A stretch of DNA of 64,000 nucleotides from Corallincola platygyrae (GTDB lineage Bacteria; Pseudomonadota; Gammaproteobacteria; Enterobacterales; Neiellaceae): positions 62,001-126,000 of the forward strand of contig NZ_BAABLI010000016.1 in NCBI RefSeq assembly GCF_039544265.1. Reading direction: 5' to 3'. The notes below the pieces were generated by a model. That model was not told the origin of the DNA and searched no databases. It saw nothing but the letters and a program-made list of their open reading frames with translations. Position 1 is the stretch's first letter. Each line of letters opens with the position of its first letter. This document shows, in pieces, positions 1-9,423 of the stretch. The translations under genes were made by a program, and so were the position numbers.

Positions 1-2367
1 TCGCTTGGGTACCCCTGCAAGCTGAGCAACCTGCAGACCATAACTGCGGCTGGCAGGGCCTTCCTGTACGGCGTGCATAAAGGCGATCGTATCGCCGTGT
101 TCTACCGCATCCAGATGTACGTTTGCCAGATTTGGTAACTGGTCAGGCAGGCTGGTCAACTCAAAATAGTGGGTCGCAAAAAGTGTCATGGCATTGATCT
201 GTATGGCCAATTGTTCTGCACAGGCCCATGCCAGCGAGAGGCCGTCATAGGTACTGGTGCCACGACCAATTTCGTCCATCAGTACCAGACTGTGTTTGGT
301 GGCATTGTTTAAGATATTGGCGGTTTCTGTCATCTCAACCATAAAGGTGGAGCGACCACTGGCCAAATCATCAGAGGCGCCGATGCGTGTGAAAATTCTG
401 TCTACTGGCCCTATGGTGGCCTGCTCTGCAGGCACGAAACTGCCAATATAAGCCATCAATGTTATCAACGCCGTTTGTCGCATATAGGTCGACTTACCAC
501 CCATATTTGGACCGGTAACGATCAACATGCGGCGTTGGTTTGAGAGTTCTACCGGGTTGGCAATAAATGGTTCATTCATCACCTGCTCAACGACGGGGTG
601 CCGACCGCCGTCGATATGTATGCCAACGTCAGACGAAAGCTTGGGACGGCAATACTGATTTTGCTCAGCCTTATTGGCGAGGTTATTCAGAACGTCGATT
701 TCTGCAATGGCATTGGCCATCCGCTGCAGTGTTGCCAGGTGCGGCATGAAAATATCAAACAGCTCTTCGTAAAGCTGCTTCTCCAAAGCTAATGCTTTAC
801 TTTGCGCAGTCAGCACTTTGTCTTCGTAGGTTTTAAGCTCAGGAATGATATAGCGTTCGTTATTCTTGAGGGTTTGGCGACGCACGTACTCCGCAGGGAC
901 ACAATCAGAATAACTGCGGCTGATTTCAATGTAATAACCGTGAACTCGATTAAAGCCGACTTTCAACGTGGGAATACCTGTACGCTCTCGTTCCCGAACT
1001 TCAAGTTCTTCCAAAAAGCCGGTGGCATTTTTCGCCAGCGAGCGCCATTCATCCAGCTCTTCATTGTAACCCTCTGCTATCACCCCCCCATCCCTGATTA
1101 AGACAGGAGGTTGTTCAATAATCGCCTGGCTTAAAAGGCTATGAAGCTCTGGCTGAGGCTGGCACGCAGAAAGTAACTCGGCGAGTTTTACTGAGCCCAA
1201 TGACGACAGAAGTTCCGCCAGGTCTGGCAGCAAGGCCAGTGTCGAACGAATACGGGTAAAATCTCTTGGTCTGGCTGAGCGCAGTGCCAGGCGCGCCAGT
1301 GCACGTTCTACATCGCTGACGCCCTTAAGTATTTGTTGAAGCTCATCGGTGACGATGCCATCAATCAGGTCTGCGATTGCTTCTTGTCTGCTGTTGATCA
1401 GCTTATTGTCCCTGAGAGGGCGGTGCAGCCAGCGTTTCAGTAAACGGCTCCCCATCGCAGTGGCAGTGCCGTCCAAGACCGATGCCAAGGTGTTTTCGTA
1501 GCCGCCTGACAGGTTTTGCGTCAACTCAAGGTTGCGACGGGTCGCTGCATCGAGGACGACGGCATCGTTATGCTGCTCTACCTGGATCTTGTCGATATGA
1601 GGCAACGCCGTACGTTGTGTGTCTTTGACGTATTGCAACAGGGCACCAGCCGCTTTGAGCGCTTCAGGAAGTGCTTCCACGCCAAAGCCTTTCAGATCTT
1701 TGGTGGCAAACTGCTGACACAACTGAGCTGTCGCCGTTGCCAGCTCAAACTCCCATTCTGGGCGGCGGCGAACGCCACTGATTCCCTCTATGAGCAGGGT
1801 ATCCATGGTTTCAGAATAGAGGAGTTCCGCGGGTTGAGTACGTTGCAACTCGGCTTGTACGGCTTCTTCGGTCCCTAGTTGGCAGACCTGGAATCGACCA
1901 CTGGTCAGGTCGAGTGTTGCATAGCCAAAAAGGCCATTATTTTCACTAATCGCGGCAAGCAAGTTGTCATGACGTTCATCCAGTAGCGCCTCATCGGTGA
2001 CGGTACCGGGCGTCACGATACGCACGACTTTACGCTCTACGGGCCCTTTACTGGTGGCAGGATCGCCCACCTGCTCACATATGGCCACTGATTCACCGAG
2101 CTGAACCATGCGTGCCAAGTAACCTTCCACTGCGTGATAGGGAACACCGGCCATAGGGATGGGATCGCCAGCAGACCGTCCTCTGTGGGTTAAAGATATA
2201 TCCAGTAACTCACTAGCGCGCTTAGCATCGTCATAAAACAGTTCGTAAAAGTCTCCCATGCGGTAGAACAGCAAGATATCCGGGTGTTCAGCCTTTAAAC
2301 GCAGGTACTGCTGCATCATGGGCGTGTGCTGGGAGAGTTGTGTATCGCTGAGGGAAGGTGCAGTCAT
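1..2367 (-). CDS. mutS: DNA mismatch repair protein MutS (3' end cut by window edge)
   Basis: MutS recognises mismatches and starts methyl-directed repair with MutL. Translating the reverse strand from the ATG at 2365-2367 gives 789 codons running off the left edge, so about 65 C-terminal residues of the usual ~855 are missing. The N-terminal mismatch-binding domain is clear: HTPMMQQYLRLKAEHPD, then YRMGDFYELF with the Phe-x-Glu mismatch wedge around residue 38-40. The ATPase domain has Walker A GPNMGGKST near residue 615-623 and the Walker B region LVLMDEIGRGTSTYDG. No strong Shine-Dalgarno precedes the ATG, but the start matches the family's N terminus. It is divergent from recA, across a 286-base gap holding the SOS promoter. 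I see no frameshift. Confidence 0.97.
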   Translation of the reverse strand, partial: MTAPSLSDTQLSQHTPMMQQYLRLKAEHPDILLFYRMGDFYELFYDDAKRASELLDISLTHRGRSAGDPIPMAGVPYHAVEGYLARMVQLGESVAICEQVGDPATSKGPVERKVVRIVTPGTVTDEALLDERHDNLLAAISENNGLFGYATLDLTSGRFQVCQLGTEEAVQAELQRTQPAELLYSETMDTLLIEGISGVRRRPEWEFELATATAQLCQQFATKDLKGFGVEALPEALKAAGALLQYVKDTQRTALPHIDKIQVEQHNDAVVLDAATRRNLELTQNLSGGYENTLASVLDGTATAMGSRLLKRWLHRPLRDNKLINSRQEAIADLIDGIVTDELQQILKGVSDVERALARLALRSARPRDFTRIRSTLALLPDLAELLSSLGSVKLAELLSACQPQPELHSLLSQAIIEQPPVLIRDGGVIAEGYNEELDEWRSLAKNATGFLEELEVRERERTGIPTLKVGFNRVHGYYIEISRSYSDCVPAEYVRRQTLKNNERYIIPELKTYEDKVLTAQSKALALEKQLYEELFDIFMPHLATLQRMANAIAEIDVLNNLANKAEQNQYCRPKLSSDVGIHIDGGRHPVVEQVMNEPFIANPVELSNQRRMLIVTGPNMGGKSTYMRQTALITLMAYIGSFVPAEQATIGPVDRIFTRIGASDDLASGRSTFMVEMTETANILNNATKHSLVLMDEIGRGTSTYDGLSLAWACAEQLAIQINAMTLFATHYFELTSLPDQLPNLANVHLDAVEHGDTIAFMHAVQEGPASRSYGLQVAQLAGVPKR

Positions 2368-2583
2368 GAAATTACTAATTCTTGCTAATGAGAGCGTTGC
2401 TGCCAGATGTGCCATAGGATACGGCATCCTGAACATTGAAAAAACTGGCCAGGTTACATATCCAGTCCAAAGTAAATAGAAATATTCTTCGTCACATTTA
2501 TACAGTGGTTTCTATTTTTAATACTGTACACGGTCTGTAACATCATGTTTTTAATGATTAAAAAAAATTGTTGTTGGTGAGGG

Positions 2584-2611
2584 TTGATACTGTATGAGCG
2601 TACAGTATACT
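2584..2611 (+). promoter_or_regulatory. recA promoter with LexA (SOS) box
   Basis: A -35 element TTGATA (2584-2589), a 16-bp spacer and a -10 element TATACT (2606-2611) overlap the 20-bp SOS box TACTGTATGAGCGTACAGTA (2588-2607), which fits CTGT-N8-ACAG exactly. The arrangement is almost base for base that of the Escherichia coli recA promoter. LexA should therefore repress recA here until DNA damage. Confidence 0.95.
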
Positions 2612-2653
2612 GAGCAGTAATTGTCAGGGCGAACCTGTCCCGTGGAGATGAAA

Positions 2654-3697
2654 ATGGACAACAATAAATCAAAAGCACTGTCAGCGGCGCTGTCTCAAAT
2701 TGAACGCCAATTCGGTAAAGGCTCTATCATGCGACTGGGAGATTCTCAGGCGTTGGATATCGAAGCCGTATCAACCGGCTCACTTGGGCTAGACATCGCC
2801 CTGGGTATTGGCGGCTTGCCGATGGGGCGTATTGTTGAAATCTATGGTCCAGAATCATCCGGTAAAACCACACTAACGCTGCAAGTGATTGCTCAGGCAC
2901 AACGCGCGGGCAAAACCTGTGCATTCGTTGATGCTGAACACGCATTGGATCCTGTTTACGCAGCCAAGCTAGGTGTGAATGTTGATGACTTGCTCGTGTC
3001 TCAGCCTGACACGGGTGAACAGGCGCTTGAGATATGTGACATGCTGGTTCGTTCTGGCGCAGTTGATGTTGTGATTGTTGACTCCGTTGCCGCATTGACA
3101 CCTAAAGCGGAAATCGAAGGCGATATGGGTGATTCCCACGTAGGTCTTCAAGCGCGTTTGATGTCGCAGGCGCTGCGAAAGCTTACCGGTAATATTAAGC
3201 GCTCTAACACCTTGTGTATCTTCATTAACCAGATCCGTATGAAGATCGGTGTGATGTTTGGTAACCCGGAAACCACCACGGGTGGTAACGCGCTGAAGTT
3301 TTACTCATCGGTTCGTTTGGATATTCGTCGTACCGGTGCAGTTAAAGACGGCGACGAAGTTGTGGGTAACGAAACCCGCGTTAAGGTAGTGAAGAATAAG
3401 GTTGCTCCGCCGTTTAAACAGGCAGAGTTCCAAATCATGTACGGCGAAGGTATCTCTAAAGTTGGCGAGCTGATTGATTTGGGGGTGCAGCATAAGCTGG
3501 TTGAAAAAGCGGGTGCCTGGTACAGCTACAACGGTGACAAAGTAGGGCAGGGTAAAGCAAATGCCATGCGTTACTTTAAAGAGAATCCTGAACTGGCAGT
3601 CGAGGTAGAAGCCAAGCTGCGAGACATGCTTTTGCTCAAGCCTAAGCAGGAAGGCCAAGAAGATGAGCTGGCACCTGAAGTTGGTGAAGAGCTGTAA
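2654..3697 (+). CDS. recA: Recombinase RecA
   Basis: RecA forms ATP-dependent filaments on single-stranded DNA, drives strand exchange and triggers LexA self-cleavage. The 347-residue product has Walker A GPESSGKT at about residues 65-72, the DAEHALDP segment, the VDSVAALTPKAE Walker B strand, loop L1 (GDSHVGLQARLMSQALRK) and loop L2 (GVMFGNPETTTGGNALKF). The acidic C terminus is typical. I chose the ATG at 2654 because GGAG at 2644-2647 sits 6 bases before it; the in-frame ATG at 2648 abuts that motif and longer extensions lack family support. It is controlled by the LexA box upstream, and recX follows after 8 bases. Confidence 0.98.
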   Translation: MDNNKSKALSAALSQIERQFGKGSIMRLGDSQALDIEAVSTGSLGLDIALGIGGLPMGRIVEIYGPESSGKTTLTLQVIAQAQRAGKTCAFVDAEHALDPVYAAKLGVNVDDLLVSQPDTGEQALEICDMLVRSGAVDVVIVDSVAALTPKAEIEGDMGDSHVGLQARLMSQALRKLTGNIKRSNTLCIFINQIRMKIGVMFGNPETTTGGNALKFYSSVRLDIRRTGAVKDGDEVVGNETRVKVVKNKVAPPFKQAEFQIMYGEGISKVGELIDLGVQHKLVEKAGAWYSYNGDKVGQGKANAMRYFKENPELAVEVEAKLRDMLLLKPKQEGQEDELAPEVGEEL

Positions 3698-3705
3698 CTT
3701 CTGGT

Positions 3706-4134
3706 TTGAATAAAGATGTATTAAACGCCGCCCTGCGCCTGTTGGGGCGGCGTGATCACTCCGAAAAAGAGTTGGTGAATAAGCTGCGCCAACGAAAATT
3801 CAATTCCGCCGATATTTCCCCCGTCATTGAACATTGTCTATCCGAAGGCTGGCTGGATGAGGCCCGTTTTTGCGAGAGTTATTGCAGGCGTCGTAGTGAT
3901 GCTGGTTATGGCCCACAACGAATTCGTGCTGAGTTGAGCGAGCGAGGCATAGACAGTTACCTGATTGAACAAGCTTTTGCTAACAATGGCATTGACTGGC
4001 AACAAGCACTTATTCAATGCGCTGAAAGGCGTTTCAGTGCAGCTCCAAAATCCCATGAAGAACGTGCTAAGCAGATTCGTTTTTTGATCTATCGTGGCTT
4101 TAGTTACGATCAGGTCCAGAACATGTATAAATAA
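3706..4134 (+). CDS. recX: Regulatory protein RecX
   Basis: RecX binds RecA filaments and limits their extension. The 142-residue product shows the family's repeated three-helix pattern, with LLGRRDHSEKELVNKLRQR at the N terminus and WLDEARFCESYCRRR plus GPQRIRAELSERGI in the middle. It is somewhat shorter than the E. coli protein. The start is a TTG at 3706, only 8 bases after the recA stop, so it is probably co-transcribed by read-through and SOS-induced with recA. An internal start is possible but would cut into the first helix. Confidence 0.93.
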   Translation: MNKDVLNAALRLLGRRDHSEKELVNKLRQRKFNSADISPVIEHCLSEGWLDEARFCESYCRRRSDAGYGPQRIRAELSERGIDSYLIEQAFANNGIDWQQALIQCAERRFSAAPKSHEERAKQIRFLIYRGFSYDQVQNMYK

Positions 4135-4214
4135 TGAACTATTCTTCCTTTTCATACTCTTAACGAACGTTGTCAATTAGCAACAATCCGTTTTAGTTGC
4201 TTGATGGAGAAACT

Positions 4215-4988
4215 ATGAAAAAGATCTGTTCGACGTGTGCATCGGTTTTCACCCTGATATTTCTGATGTTATCTGGCGCCGCATTGGCAGATACACTTCG
4301 ACTCAAGGATGGTCGTGTGATTGAAGGTACCCTCGTCTCTCGCGATCAAAATATGGTCACATTTAATGTCAACGGACAGGACCAATGGTTCCCCACTGAC
4401 CAGGTGGCGGGTATTGACTTTGGTACAGCAGGAACTGCGCCTGCACAGCAAGCGCCAGCCGCTCAACCGGCCCCACAGGCAGCACCGGCTCCACAAGCGG
4501 CTGCGCCAGCAGAAGTGGCTGCAGGCACGCAGTTGACCGTCAGACTAAGTGACGCGTTAGATACCCGTAAAACAGGCAAGGGTCAGCGCTTTACTGCAGT
4601 CCTTGAAGCCGACCTCGTGGCATCAAATGGCACAGTCATTGCGCCCCGTGGTACTCAAGTCTATGGTCGGGTGATAGAGGCTGATTCTTCAGGCCGTTTG
4701 ATGGGCAAGCCGGCCATTGTCTTGGAACTGACTGAGGTGATGGTTAACAACCAGATGAAACCTATCGTTACTGGCCAGTTGCAGGCTACCGGAGACAGTG
4801 CTGCTCGAGGCACCGTTGGACGTACCGCGAGAGGTGCTGCTATTGGCGGATTGATTGATGGTAGTGATGGCGCTAAAACCGGAGCCAAAGTTGGATTGGG
4901 CGCTTCTGTATTATTCGGTAAGAACCACATCCAGATCCCAGCCGGTACCCTGTTAGATTTTCGCCTGAGAACGCCGTTTTACGGTTAA
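4215..4988 (+). CDS. Secreted protein of unknown function with Ala/Pro/Gln-rich linker
   Basis: I do not recognise this 257-residue protein. The ATG at 4215 follows GGAGA at a short spacing and opens a clear Sec signal peptide (MKKICSTCAS..., hydrophobic core, cleavage probably after GAALA). The mature part begins with a small beta-rich module (DTLRLKDGRVIEGTLVSRD) of the type that reads as an SH3-like fold. A linker rich in Ala, Pro and Gln follows at roughly residues 75-105, then a beta-rich C-terminal domain starting GTQLTVRLSDALDT, with a Gly-rich stretch (RTARGAAIGGLIDG) near residue 200. It should be periplasmic. It has its own terminator and is probably independent of recX. Function unknown. 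Confidence 0.85.
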   Translation: MKKICSTCASVFTLIFLMLSGAALADTLRLKDGRVIEGTLVSRDQNMVTFNVNGQDQWFPTDQVAGIDFGTAGTAPAQQAPAAQPAPQAAPAPQAAAPAEVAAGTQLTVRLSDALDTRKTGKGQRFTAVLEADLVASNGTVIAPRGTQVYGRVIEADSSGRLMGKPAIVLELTEVMVNNQMKPIVTGQLQATGDSAARGTVGRTARGAAIGGLIDGSDGAKTGAKVGLGASVLFGKNHIQIPAGTLLDFRLRTPFYG

Positions 4989-5008
4989 CACCTACCTGCT
5001 TAGTAGAA

Positions 5009-5034
5009 CAAAAGGGCTCATAGAGCCCTTTTTT
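5009..5034 (+). terminator. Intrinsic terminator after the secreted-protein gene
   Basis: AAAGGGCTC (5011-5019) and GAGCCCTTT (5023-5031) form a 9-bp stem with a 3-base loop, followed by further T residues. Confidence 0.9.
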
Positions 5035-5055
5035 GATCTATTTTCGCGCCTGCAT

Positions 5056-5148
5056 AGGAACAAGTGGTTGTTCCTTCGTCATCAACGCATATAATTGTCG
5101 GTTCGAAAATTCTTAGTGATTCAGCTTAGTTTTTCACTGAAGCTGAAT
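5056..5148 (+). promoter_or_regulatory. alaS promoter with operator-like palindrome and leader hairpin
   Basis: TTGTTC (5068-5073), a 16-bp spacer and a perfect TATAAT (5090-5095) make a convincing promoter with a start near 5102. A perfect inverted repeat, AGGAACAA-GTGG-TTGTTCCT (5056-5075), overlaps the -35 element. Downstream, ATTCAGCTT (5119-5127) and AAGCTGAAT (5140-5148) can form a hairpin in the 5' leader. In E. coli, alanyl-tRNA synthetase is known to repress its own gene through a palindrome at the promoter; applying that here is inference. Confidence 0.65.
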
Positions 5149-5177
5149 GTATCGCACCTGTTTGTCGGGATCTCAGT

Positions 5178-7805
5178 ATGTATATGACCAGTGCAGAAAT
5201 TCGAGAAGCGTTTCTCGAATTTTTCCGAACGAAGGGCCACCAGCTTGTGAGCAGCAGCTCACTTGTGCCTCACGATGACCCAACGCTGTTGTTCACCAAT
5301 GCCGGTATGAACCAATTCAAAGATGTGTTCCTGGGCAAAGAGCAGCGTAGTTACGTAAGAGCCGCCTCTTCGCAGCGCTGTGTTCGTGCCGGTGGTAAGC
5401 ACAACGATTTAGAGAATGTTGGTTACACTGCTCGCCACCACACCTTCTTCGAAATGCTGGGTAACTTCAGTTTTGGTGATTACTTCAAGAAAGAAGCGAT
5501 CAACTACGCTTGGGAGTTTCTGACCGAGGTAGCCAAGCTTCCTAAAGAGCGCCTCTTGGTAACTGTCTACGAGACTGATGACGAAGCATTTCAGATCTGG
5601 AACGAGCAGATCGGTGTTCCTGCAGATCGTATTGTTCGCATCGGTGATAAGTCACCAGAGAAAAAATTTGAGTCAGATAACTTCTGGCAAATGGGTGATA
5701 CCGGCCCTTGTGGACCATGCACTGAGATTTTTTATGATCACGGCGAACATATTTGGGGTGGGCCTCCAGGATCTCCGGAAGAAGATGGCGATCGCTTCAT
5801 TGAAATCTGGAACGTGGTCTTCATGCAGTTTAACCGTCAAGCCGACGGAACCATGGATCCACTACCTAACCCATCTGTTGATACGGGCATGGGCTTGGAG
5901 CGTATCGCAGCGATTTTGCAGGGCGTGCATTCCAACTATGAGATCGATATTTTCCAGACCCTGATTAAGCACGCTGCGCAGATCATTGGCACTGAAGATT
6001 TGGAAAGCAAGTCGTTGCGAGTGATCGCCGACCACATTCGTTCGTGTGCTTTCTTAATTGCCGACGGTGTAATGCCTTCAAACGAAGGCCGTGGTTATGT
6101 CTTACGCCGAATTATCCGTCGTGCCGTACGCCACGGTAACAAGCTGGGAGCCAAAGGCGCCTTCTTTAATCGCTTGGTTCCGGTATTGGCTAACGAGATG
6201 GGCGCAGCTTTTGATGAGTTGAAGAGCCAAATCCCGGTGATCGAAAAAGTACTCAAGGTAGAAGAGGAGCAGTTTGCTCGTACCTTGGATCGCGGACTTC
6301 AGATCCTGGATGATGCGCTGGTTGAGTTGGAAGGCACGCAGATCCCTGGTGAGTTGGTATTTAAACTCTACGATACCTATGGCTTCCCCGCCGATCTGAC
6401 AGCAGATATTGCTCGTGAGCGCGAGCTGACAATCGATCAGGAAGGTTTTGATCGAGAAATGGAAGCACAGCGCAAACGCGCCCAGTCTGCCAGCAGTTTT
6501 GATAAGGATTACAACGCGGATCTGAATGTTCAGCACTGCAGTGAATTTGTTGGTTACGACAAGCTGAACGACAACACAAAAGTTGTGTCACTGTTTACCA
6601 AGTCTGGTGAGACCATTGAGCGACTGCAGGCGGGACAGGAAGGGATCGTGGTTCTGGACCATACACCTTTCTACGCTGAAAGCGGTGGTCAGAAAGGCGA
6701 CATCGGTTCTTTGAGAATGAATGATGGTGCTTTCGCTGTGACTGATACCCAGAAGTCTGGTAACGCAGTCGTGCATCACGGTTACGTCGAGTTTGGTGAG
6801 ATTTATGTGGGTGAAGAGCTCACTGCTGACGTTGATGAGCGTTATCGTAAGACGACTGCACTTAACCACTCAGCTACTCACCTGTTGCACGCAACGTTAC
6901 GACAGGTACTGGGTGAGCATGTGCAGCAGAAAGGATCGTTAGTTGGCCCTGATCGCCTGCGCTTCGATTTCTCTCACTTTGAGAGTTTGAGCATAGGCAC
7001 ACTGCAACAGATCGAACATATCGTTAATCAGCAGATCCGCCGAAACAATCCTGTTCAGACAAACGTAATGAACATCGAAGATGCCAAACGCTCGGGCGCA
7101 ATGGCCCTTTTTGGTGAGAAGTATGACGATGATGTTCGAGTTGTCAGCATGGGCGAATTCTCGACCGAGCTTTGTGGCGGCACCCATGTTGAGCGTACTG
7201 GTGATATTGGCTTCTTTAAGATCATATCTGAAGCCGGTATTGCTGCGGGCGTGCGTCGAATAGAGGCACAGACAGGTCAGGCTGCTATCGACATGATGCA
7301 CTCTCTGGGCAACCAGATGTCAGAGATGAGCTCGCTGGTAAAAGGTGATACACACTCAATTGCAGATCGTGTACGTCAGACTGTCGACCGCATGCGTTCG
7401 CTTGAGAAAGAAGTTGAACAACTGAAAGCGGAATTAGCTAAACACAAAGGTGCCAGCCTGACCGACTCAGTCGTTGAAATTAACGGCATTAAAGTTCTGG
7501 TAAATCAGCTTGATGGCGCAGATCCAAAGAGTCTGCGAGGTATGGTTGACGACCTTAAGAATCGCCTGGGTTCAGGCATTGTTGTACTTGGCGTTCCGGG
7601 TGACAACAAGGTTAGCCTGATTGTTGGTGTAACCAAGGATCTCACCTCAAAGGTGAAAGCGGGCGAACTGGTAAATATGGTTGCGCAGCAGGTTGGCGGT
7701 AAGGGCGGTGGTCGCCCTGATATGGCCCAGGCTGGCGGTAGTGACACGGCTGCATTGCCGGATGCATTGGCGTCTGTAAATGAATGGTTGAGTGAACGCC
7801 TGTAA
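5178..7805 (+). CDS. alaS: Alanyl-tRNA synthetase
   Basis: Class II synthetase that charges tRNA-Ala and edits mischarged Ser and Gly. At 875 residues it matches the E. coli length. The catalytic core carries LFTNAGMNQFKDVFLG near the N terminus and the GMGLERIAAILQG motif around residue 240. The editing domain has the zinc motif NHSATHLLH and the distal CGGTHVERTG. A coiled coil (RMRSLEKEVEQLKAELAK) and the C-Ala domain with a Gly-rich GGKGGGRPDMAQAGG segment close the protein. The ATG at 5178 follows GGGA at good spacing; the ATG two codons later is possible. lysC follows within 21 bases. Confidence 0.98.
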   Translation: MYMTSAEIREAFLEFFRTKGHQLVSSSSLVPHDDPTLLFTNAGMNQFKDVFLGKEQRSYVRAASSQRCVRAGGKHNDLENVGYTARHHTFFEMLGNFSFGDYFKKEAINYAWEFLTEVAKLPKERLLVTVYETDDEAFQIWNEQIGVPADRIVRIGDKSPEKKFESDNFWQMGDTGPCGPCTEIFYDHGEHIWGGPPGSPEEDGDRFIEIWNVVFMQFNRQADGTMDPLPNPSVDTGMGLERIAAILQGVHSNYEIDIFQTLIKHAAQIIGTEDLESKSLRVIADHIRSCAFLIADGVMPSNEGRGYVLRRIIRRAVRHGNKLGAKGAFFNRLVPVLANEMGAAFDELKSQIPVIEKVLKVEEEQFARTLDRGLQILDDALVELEGTQIPGELVFKLYDTYGFPADLTADIARERELTIDQEGFDREMEAQRKRAQSASSFDKDYNADLNVQHCSEFVGYDKLNDNTKVVSLFTKSGETIERLQAGQEGIVVLDHTPFYAESGGQKGDIGSLRMNDGAFAVTDTQKSGNAVVHHGYVEFGEIYVGEELTADVDERYRKTTALNHSATHLLHATLRQVLGEHVQQKGSLVGPDRLRFDFSHFESLSIGTLQQIEHIVNQQIRRNNPVQTNVMNIEDAKRSGAMALFGEKYDDDVRVVSMGEFSTELCGGTHVERTGDIGFFKIISEAGIAAGVRRIEAQTGQAAIDMMHSLGNQMSEMSSLVKGDTHSIADRVRQTVDRMRSLEKEVEQLKAELAKHKGASLTDSVVEINGIKVLVNQLDGADPKSLRGMVDDLKNRLGSGIVVLGVPGDNKVSLIVGVTKDLTSKVKAGELVNMVAQQVGGKGGGRPDMAQAGGSDTAALPDALASVNEWLSERL

Positions 7806-7826
7806 CAACTAAAGGAGTAGCGCAAC

Positions 7827-9056
7827 GTGGCTCTCATAGTACAAAAATTTGGTGGTACCTCGGTTGGCACTGTAGAGCGTATTGAGGCAGTTGCAGAGCG
7901 AGTGGTTCGTCACCGCTTGGCCGGTGACGATGTTGTCGTCGTGGTTTCAGCAATGTCCGGTGAGACCAACCGACTACTGGGACTCGCGAACGCAATTGAT
8001 CCTGAAGCCCCGGCACGCGAAATTGATGTGCTGGTGTCTACCGGTGAGCAGGTAACGATTGCTCTGTTGGCGATGGCATTAAATAAACGTGGTTGCAGTG
8101 CGCAGTCATTTACCGGTGACCAGGTGAAAATCCTGACCGACGATTCGCATAGTAAGGCTCGGATCCTGGATGTGGAGCATAGCCTGCTCAAATCTCGCAT
8201 TTCAGAAGGTGTGGTGCCTATTGTTGCGGGTTTCCAGGGGGTCGATGAGAACAACAACATCACTACCCTTGGGCGTGGCGGTTCTGACACGACTGCGGTA
8301 GCTATTGCTGCTGCGATTGGTGCCGATGAATGCCAGATCTATACAGATGTGGATGGCGTTTATACCACGGATCCCCGGGTAGAGCCTTCGGCACGTAAAA
8401 TGAATACCATCACTTTCGAAGAGATGCTCGAAATGGCGAGTCTTGGCGCGAAGGTGTTGCAGATCCGTTCGGTTGAGTTTGCCGGTAAATACAATGTGCC
8501 ATTACGTGTGCTTTCAAGTTTTGAGGAAGGCGAGGGCACCTTGATCACTTATGAGGGATTGAATATGGAAAAGCCGCTGGTATCTGGCATCGCTTTTAAT
8601 CGAGATGAAGCTCGCCTAACCATTTTGGGCGTTCCAGATCTGCCGAATGTGGCGGCATCTGTCTTGGCCCCTATTGGCAATGCAAATATCGATATTGATA
8701 TGATCATCCAGAATTCAGTAGGCGATAACACTGCTGATTTCACGTTCACCGTGCATCGCAATGATTTTGCTCGCGCAAAAGAGATACTGCAGCAAACCGC
8801 AGACAAGCTGCAGGCGAAAGGTGTGCAAGGCGATGATCAGATCGCTAAAATCTCTGTTGTAGGTGTAGGCATGAAGAGTCATGCAGGTGTCGCTGTGACC
8901 ATGTTTGAGTCTTTAGGCGCAGAGGGCATCAATATTCAGCAGATTTCGACCTCAGAAATCAAGATTTCTGTATTAGTTGAAGAAAAGTACCTTGAATTGG
9001 CAGTTCGTACCCTGCACGCGGCATTTAATCTGGATAAAGAGCCGTTGCAGGAGTAA
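7827..9056 (+). CDS. lysC: Aspartate kinase
   Basis: Phosphorylates aspartate, the first step toward lysine, threonine, methionine and diaminopimelate. The 409-residue, monofunctional enzyme has the KFGGTSVG nucleotide-binding signature at its N terminus, a catalytic domain to about residue 245 (TTLGRGGSDTTAVA, YTDVDGVYTTDPR) and two C-terminal ACT domains that usually bind feedback inhibitors. The GTG start at 7827 has AAGGAG just upstream. It sits 21 bases after alaS, so co-transcription is likely. No lysine riboswitch fits in the gap. The alaS-lysC-csrA order is conserved in vibrios and relatives. Confidence 0.96.
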   Translation: MALIVQKFGGTSVGTVERIEAVAERVVRHRLAGDDVVVVVSAMSGETNRLLGLANAIDPEAPAREIDVLVSTGEQVTIALLAMALNKRGCSAQSFTGDQVKILTDDSHSKARILDVEHSLLKSRISEGVVPIVAGFQGVDENNNITTLGRGGSDTTAVAIAAAIGADECQIYTDVDGVYTTDPRVEPSARKMNTITFEEMLEMASLGAKVLQIRSVEFAGKYNVPLRVLSSFEEGEGTLITYEGLNMEKPLVSGIAFNRDEARLTILGVPDLPNVAASVLAPIGNANIDIDMIIQNSVGDNTADFTFTVHRNDFARAKEILQQTADKLQAKGVQGDDQIAKISVVGVGMKSHAGVAVTMFESLGAEGINIQQISTSEIKISVLVEEKYLELAVRTLHAAFNLDKEPLQE

Positions 9057-9184
9057 TCTGCAGGTAAGAAAGTTTAAACTTTTACTAGCGAATAGTTGTC
9101 TATAAGCTAAGTTAATAATAATCCTGAGTTTTAATGGCGCTCTGGAGCCGCCACTCAGAGTTTAAGGAATGAAGGAGCAAGCGA

Positions 9185-9379
9185 ATGCTGATTTTGACTC
9201 GTCGAGTTGGTGAGACCCTGATGATTGGTGATGAAGTCACTGTGACTGTATTGGGTGTTAAAGGTAATCAGGTCCGTATCGGTGTTAATGCGCCGAAAGA
9301 AGTATCTGTGCATCGTGAAGAGATCTACATGCGAATTCAGGCAGAGAAAGGTGATGACGAGGGTAACCGCGGTTACTAA
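9185..9379 (+). CDS. csrA: Carbon storage regulator CsrA
   Basis: Small RNA-binding dimer that blocks or protects mRNAs at GGA motifs and governs carbon storage, motility and biofilm switches. The 64-residue product begins MLILTRRVGETLMIGDEVTV and contains the conserved GVNAPKEVSVHREEIY, including the RNA-binding Arg and Glu. The ATG at 9185 follows GAAGGAGC. A 128-base gap separates it from lysC and can hold its own promoter. A stem-loop follows the stop. Confidence 0.98.
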   Translation: MLILTRRVGETLMIGDEVTVTVLGVKGNQVRIGVNAPKEVSVHREEIYMRIQAEKGDDEGNRGY

Positions 9380-9397
9380 TCTGAACCAGCCCTGAAA

Positions 9398-9423
9398 ACA
9401 AAGCCGACGTTAGTCGGCTTTGT
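9398..9423 (+). terminator. Stem-loop terminator after csrA
   Basis: ACAAAGCCGAC (9398-9408) and GTCGGCTTTGT (9413-9423) pair over 11 bp with a GTTA loop. The following T-run is short and interrupted, so termination may be partial. Confidence 0.75.

Noticed and set aside
257..1878. Plus-strand reading frames across the first 2 kb
   Set aside because: They are antisense to the continuous, well-conserved MutS frame on the minus strand and have no ribosome sites or recognisable sequence.
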